A DNA stretch of 14,586 nucleotides from Oscillospiraceae bacterium (GTDB lineage Bacteria > Bacillota_A > Clostridia > Oscillospirales > WRJC01), in contig WQXD01000063.1 of assembly GCA_009785015.1 (NCBI GenBank), positions 1 to 14,586 of the forward strand, in the 5' to 3' direction. Positions 14,047 through 14,586 of this stretch are shown piece after piece. The first letter of the stretch is position 1. Each line of letters begins with the position of its first letter. A program made the translations under genes and the position numbers. The notes beneath the pieces are model-generated. The model had not been told where the DNA came from. It saw nothing but the letters and a program-made list of their open reading frames with translations, and did not search any database.

Positions 14047-14427
14047 ATGCTGAATAAAAAAATTATGCTGCCCGTATCCGTATTCGTGGTATTATTGATT
14101 TTATTGAGTTCATGTTCGGATTCAAACGGCAAATTTCTCACCGGCAACGAACCAAACAACACCGTGTTTTTGTATAATCTCGTATGCGATGACAAAGATT
14201 ATGTATATTTCAGCGATGCGGACCAGAACATTAAGAGAATAACCAAAAAAGACAATTCTGTGACCGAACTAAATCAAAAAGGATATAATCTGAATTTATA
14301 TGACGGATATTTATATTTTGTCAGCGGAAACCTCTTGTACAGAAGTGATGAACGCCATGCGTTCACATTCGCTACACGTGCGACGGGCACCCCCTTCGAA
14401 TCGAATGGGGCCGGGGGGGATGGTTAG
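14047..14427 (+). pseudogene. Lipoprotein with DUF5050-like beta-propeller start, truncated by repeat
   Basis: The first 18-22 residues form a lipoprotein signal with lipobox LSSC. Residues about 40-103 show repeated strands like the DUF5050 / six-bladed propeller family (DYVYFSDADQNIKRITKKDN, YDGYLYFVSGNLLYRSDE). At about 14345 the frame runs into the dispersed hairpin repeat and ends in a nonsense tail (FATRATGTPFESNG) at residue 126. Family members are usually several hundred residues long, so most of the propeller is missing. AGGAG (14027-14031) lies 15 bases upstream of the ATG, with a closer GGGA. A seven-codon frame starting at 14035 overlaps the start. It is probably a disrupted gene; a short secreted protein may still be made. 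Confidence 0.65.
14345..14379 (-). repeat. Hairpin repeat, copy 2, inside the lipoprotein gene
   Basis: Bases 14359-14379 are the exact reverse complement of 6641-6661 (21 bases). Like copy 1 it folds back on itself, here TGAACGC-CAT-GCGTTCA (7 pairs). It interrupts the lipoprotein frame. The GC-rich stretch that follows (14380-14425) has no convincing coding content and may be part of the same inserted repeat. Confidence 0.6.
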
Positions 14428-14481
14428 TGTGCTGAAAGGGTATAGTTTTTCGGAGGGAGCAAAAAACAGGGCGAAAATGTG

Positions 14482-14510
14482 TTGACAAATGCACCGGAAA
14501 GTGTTATAAT
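14482..14510 (+). promoter_or_regulatory. Strong consensus sigma-A promoter
   Basis: TTGACA (14482-14487) and TATAAT (14505-14510) are both perfect consensus boxes with the ideal 17-base spacing. Transcription would begin near 14517, about 13 bases before the ATG of the gene that leaves the window. Confidence 0.9.
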
Positions 14511-14529
14511 AGGACTGGGCGGTGGGAAA

Positions 14530-14586
14530 ATGAATATATTGCCGAATGCGGATAAATCCATTATTCCGACAGAAAAATTTACTCAA
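14530..14586 (+). CDS. 5' end of a gene, possibly DUF6883-type (partial)
   Basis: Nineteen codons are visible before the window ends: MNILPNADKSIIPTEKF and two more residues. The ATG is directly downstream of a consensus promoter and is preceded by a GGTGGG purine run seven bases away or less, giving a very short leader. The start reminds me of the N-terminus of small DUF6883 proteins, which begin with an I-P-N-A-x-x-A-x-I-P-x-E-K pattern and occur near toxins and phage genes. With so little sequence this is only a suggestion. Confidence 0.5.
   Translation, partial: MNILPNADKSIIPTEKFTQ

Overview
The window looks like a piece of chromosome from an uncultured, probably gut-type, Clostridia (Firmicutes). 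This rests on strong AGGAGG-type ribosome binding sites, canonical sigma-A promoters (TTGACA-17-TAAAAT and TTGACA-17-TATAAT), lipobox solute-binding proteins, and a surface protein ending in a TGD / membrane helix / KK tail. Taxonomy is inferred from style only. Most of the host DNA is moderately GC-rich, while the tnpB element and the MNT/HEPN pair are clearly more AT-rich.

Left part (1-5033, minus strand): a palindromic interspersed repeat (1-97), then a two-gene operon read right to left. It encodes a large cytoplasmic hybrid histidine kinase with a LacI-type sugar-binding sensor domain, followed by a lipoprotein solute-binding protein with no permease genes in view. Middle-left (about 5045-6450): a tnpB-only IS200/IS605-type element with a probable omega-RNA at its 3' end, sitting only about 15-25 bases upstream of the kinase start codon. 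From 6350 to 6843 there is no gene, but there are several strong palindromes.

Middle (6844-11398, plus strand): an apparently intact metabolic/surface block. It has an NAD-dependent epimerase-like protein, a DapA-superfamily aldolase-like protein, a promoter, a secreted cell-surface CBM9/DOMON-like sugar-binding protein, an intrinsic terminator, and a PHP-domain metal-dependent hydrolase. Together with the solute-binding protein and the LacI-type sensor, the general theme is sensing and use of some carbohydrate or sugar acid; the substrate cannot be named.

Right part (11399-14586): a mosaic of broken genes. In order it holds a frameshifted ParB/HTH-like fragment, an MNT nucleotidyltransferase antitoxin with a HEPN partner whose 3' end is replaced by foreign sequence, a solute-binding protein paralogue lacking its signal peptide, a 29-codon remnant of a second PHP gene, a lipoprotein cut short by a repeat, and a strong promoter in front of a gene that runs off the edge. 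The shared fragments (PHP tail twice, HEPN start twice, a 21-base repeat twice) suggest repeated deletion and recombination. I found no CRISPR array, tRNA or rRNA. No single unmistakably new system is evident; the most unusual points are the IS/omega-RNA junction at the kinase gene and the chimeric HEPN/solute-binding-protein junction.
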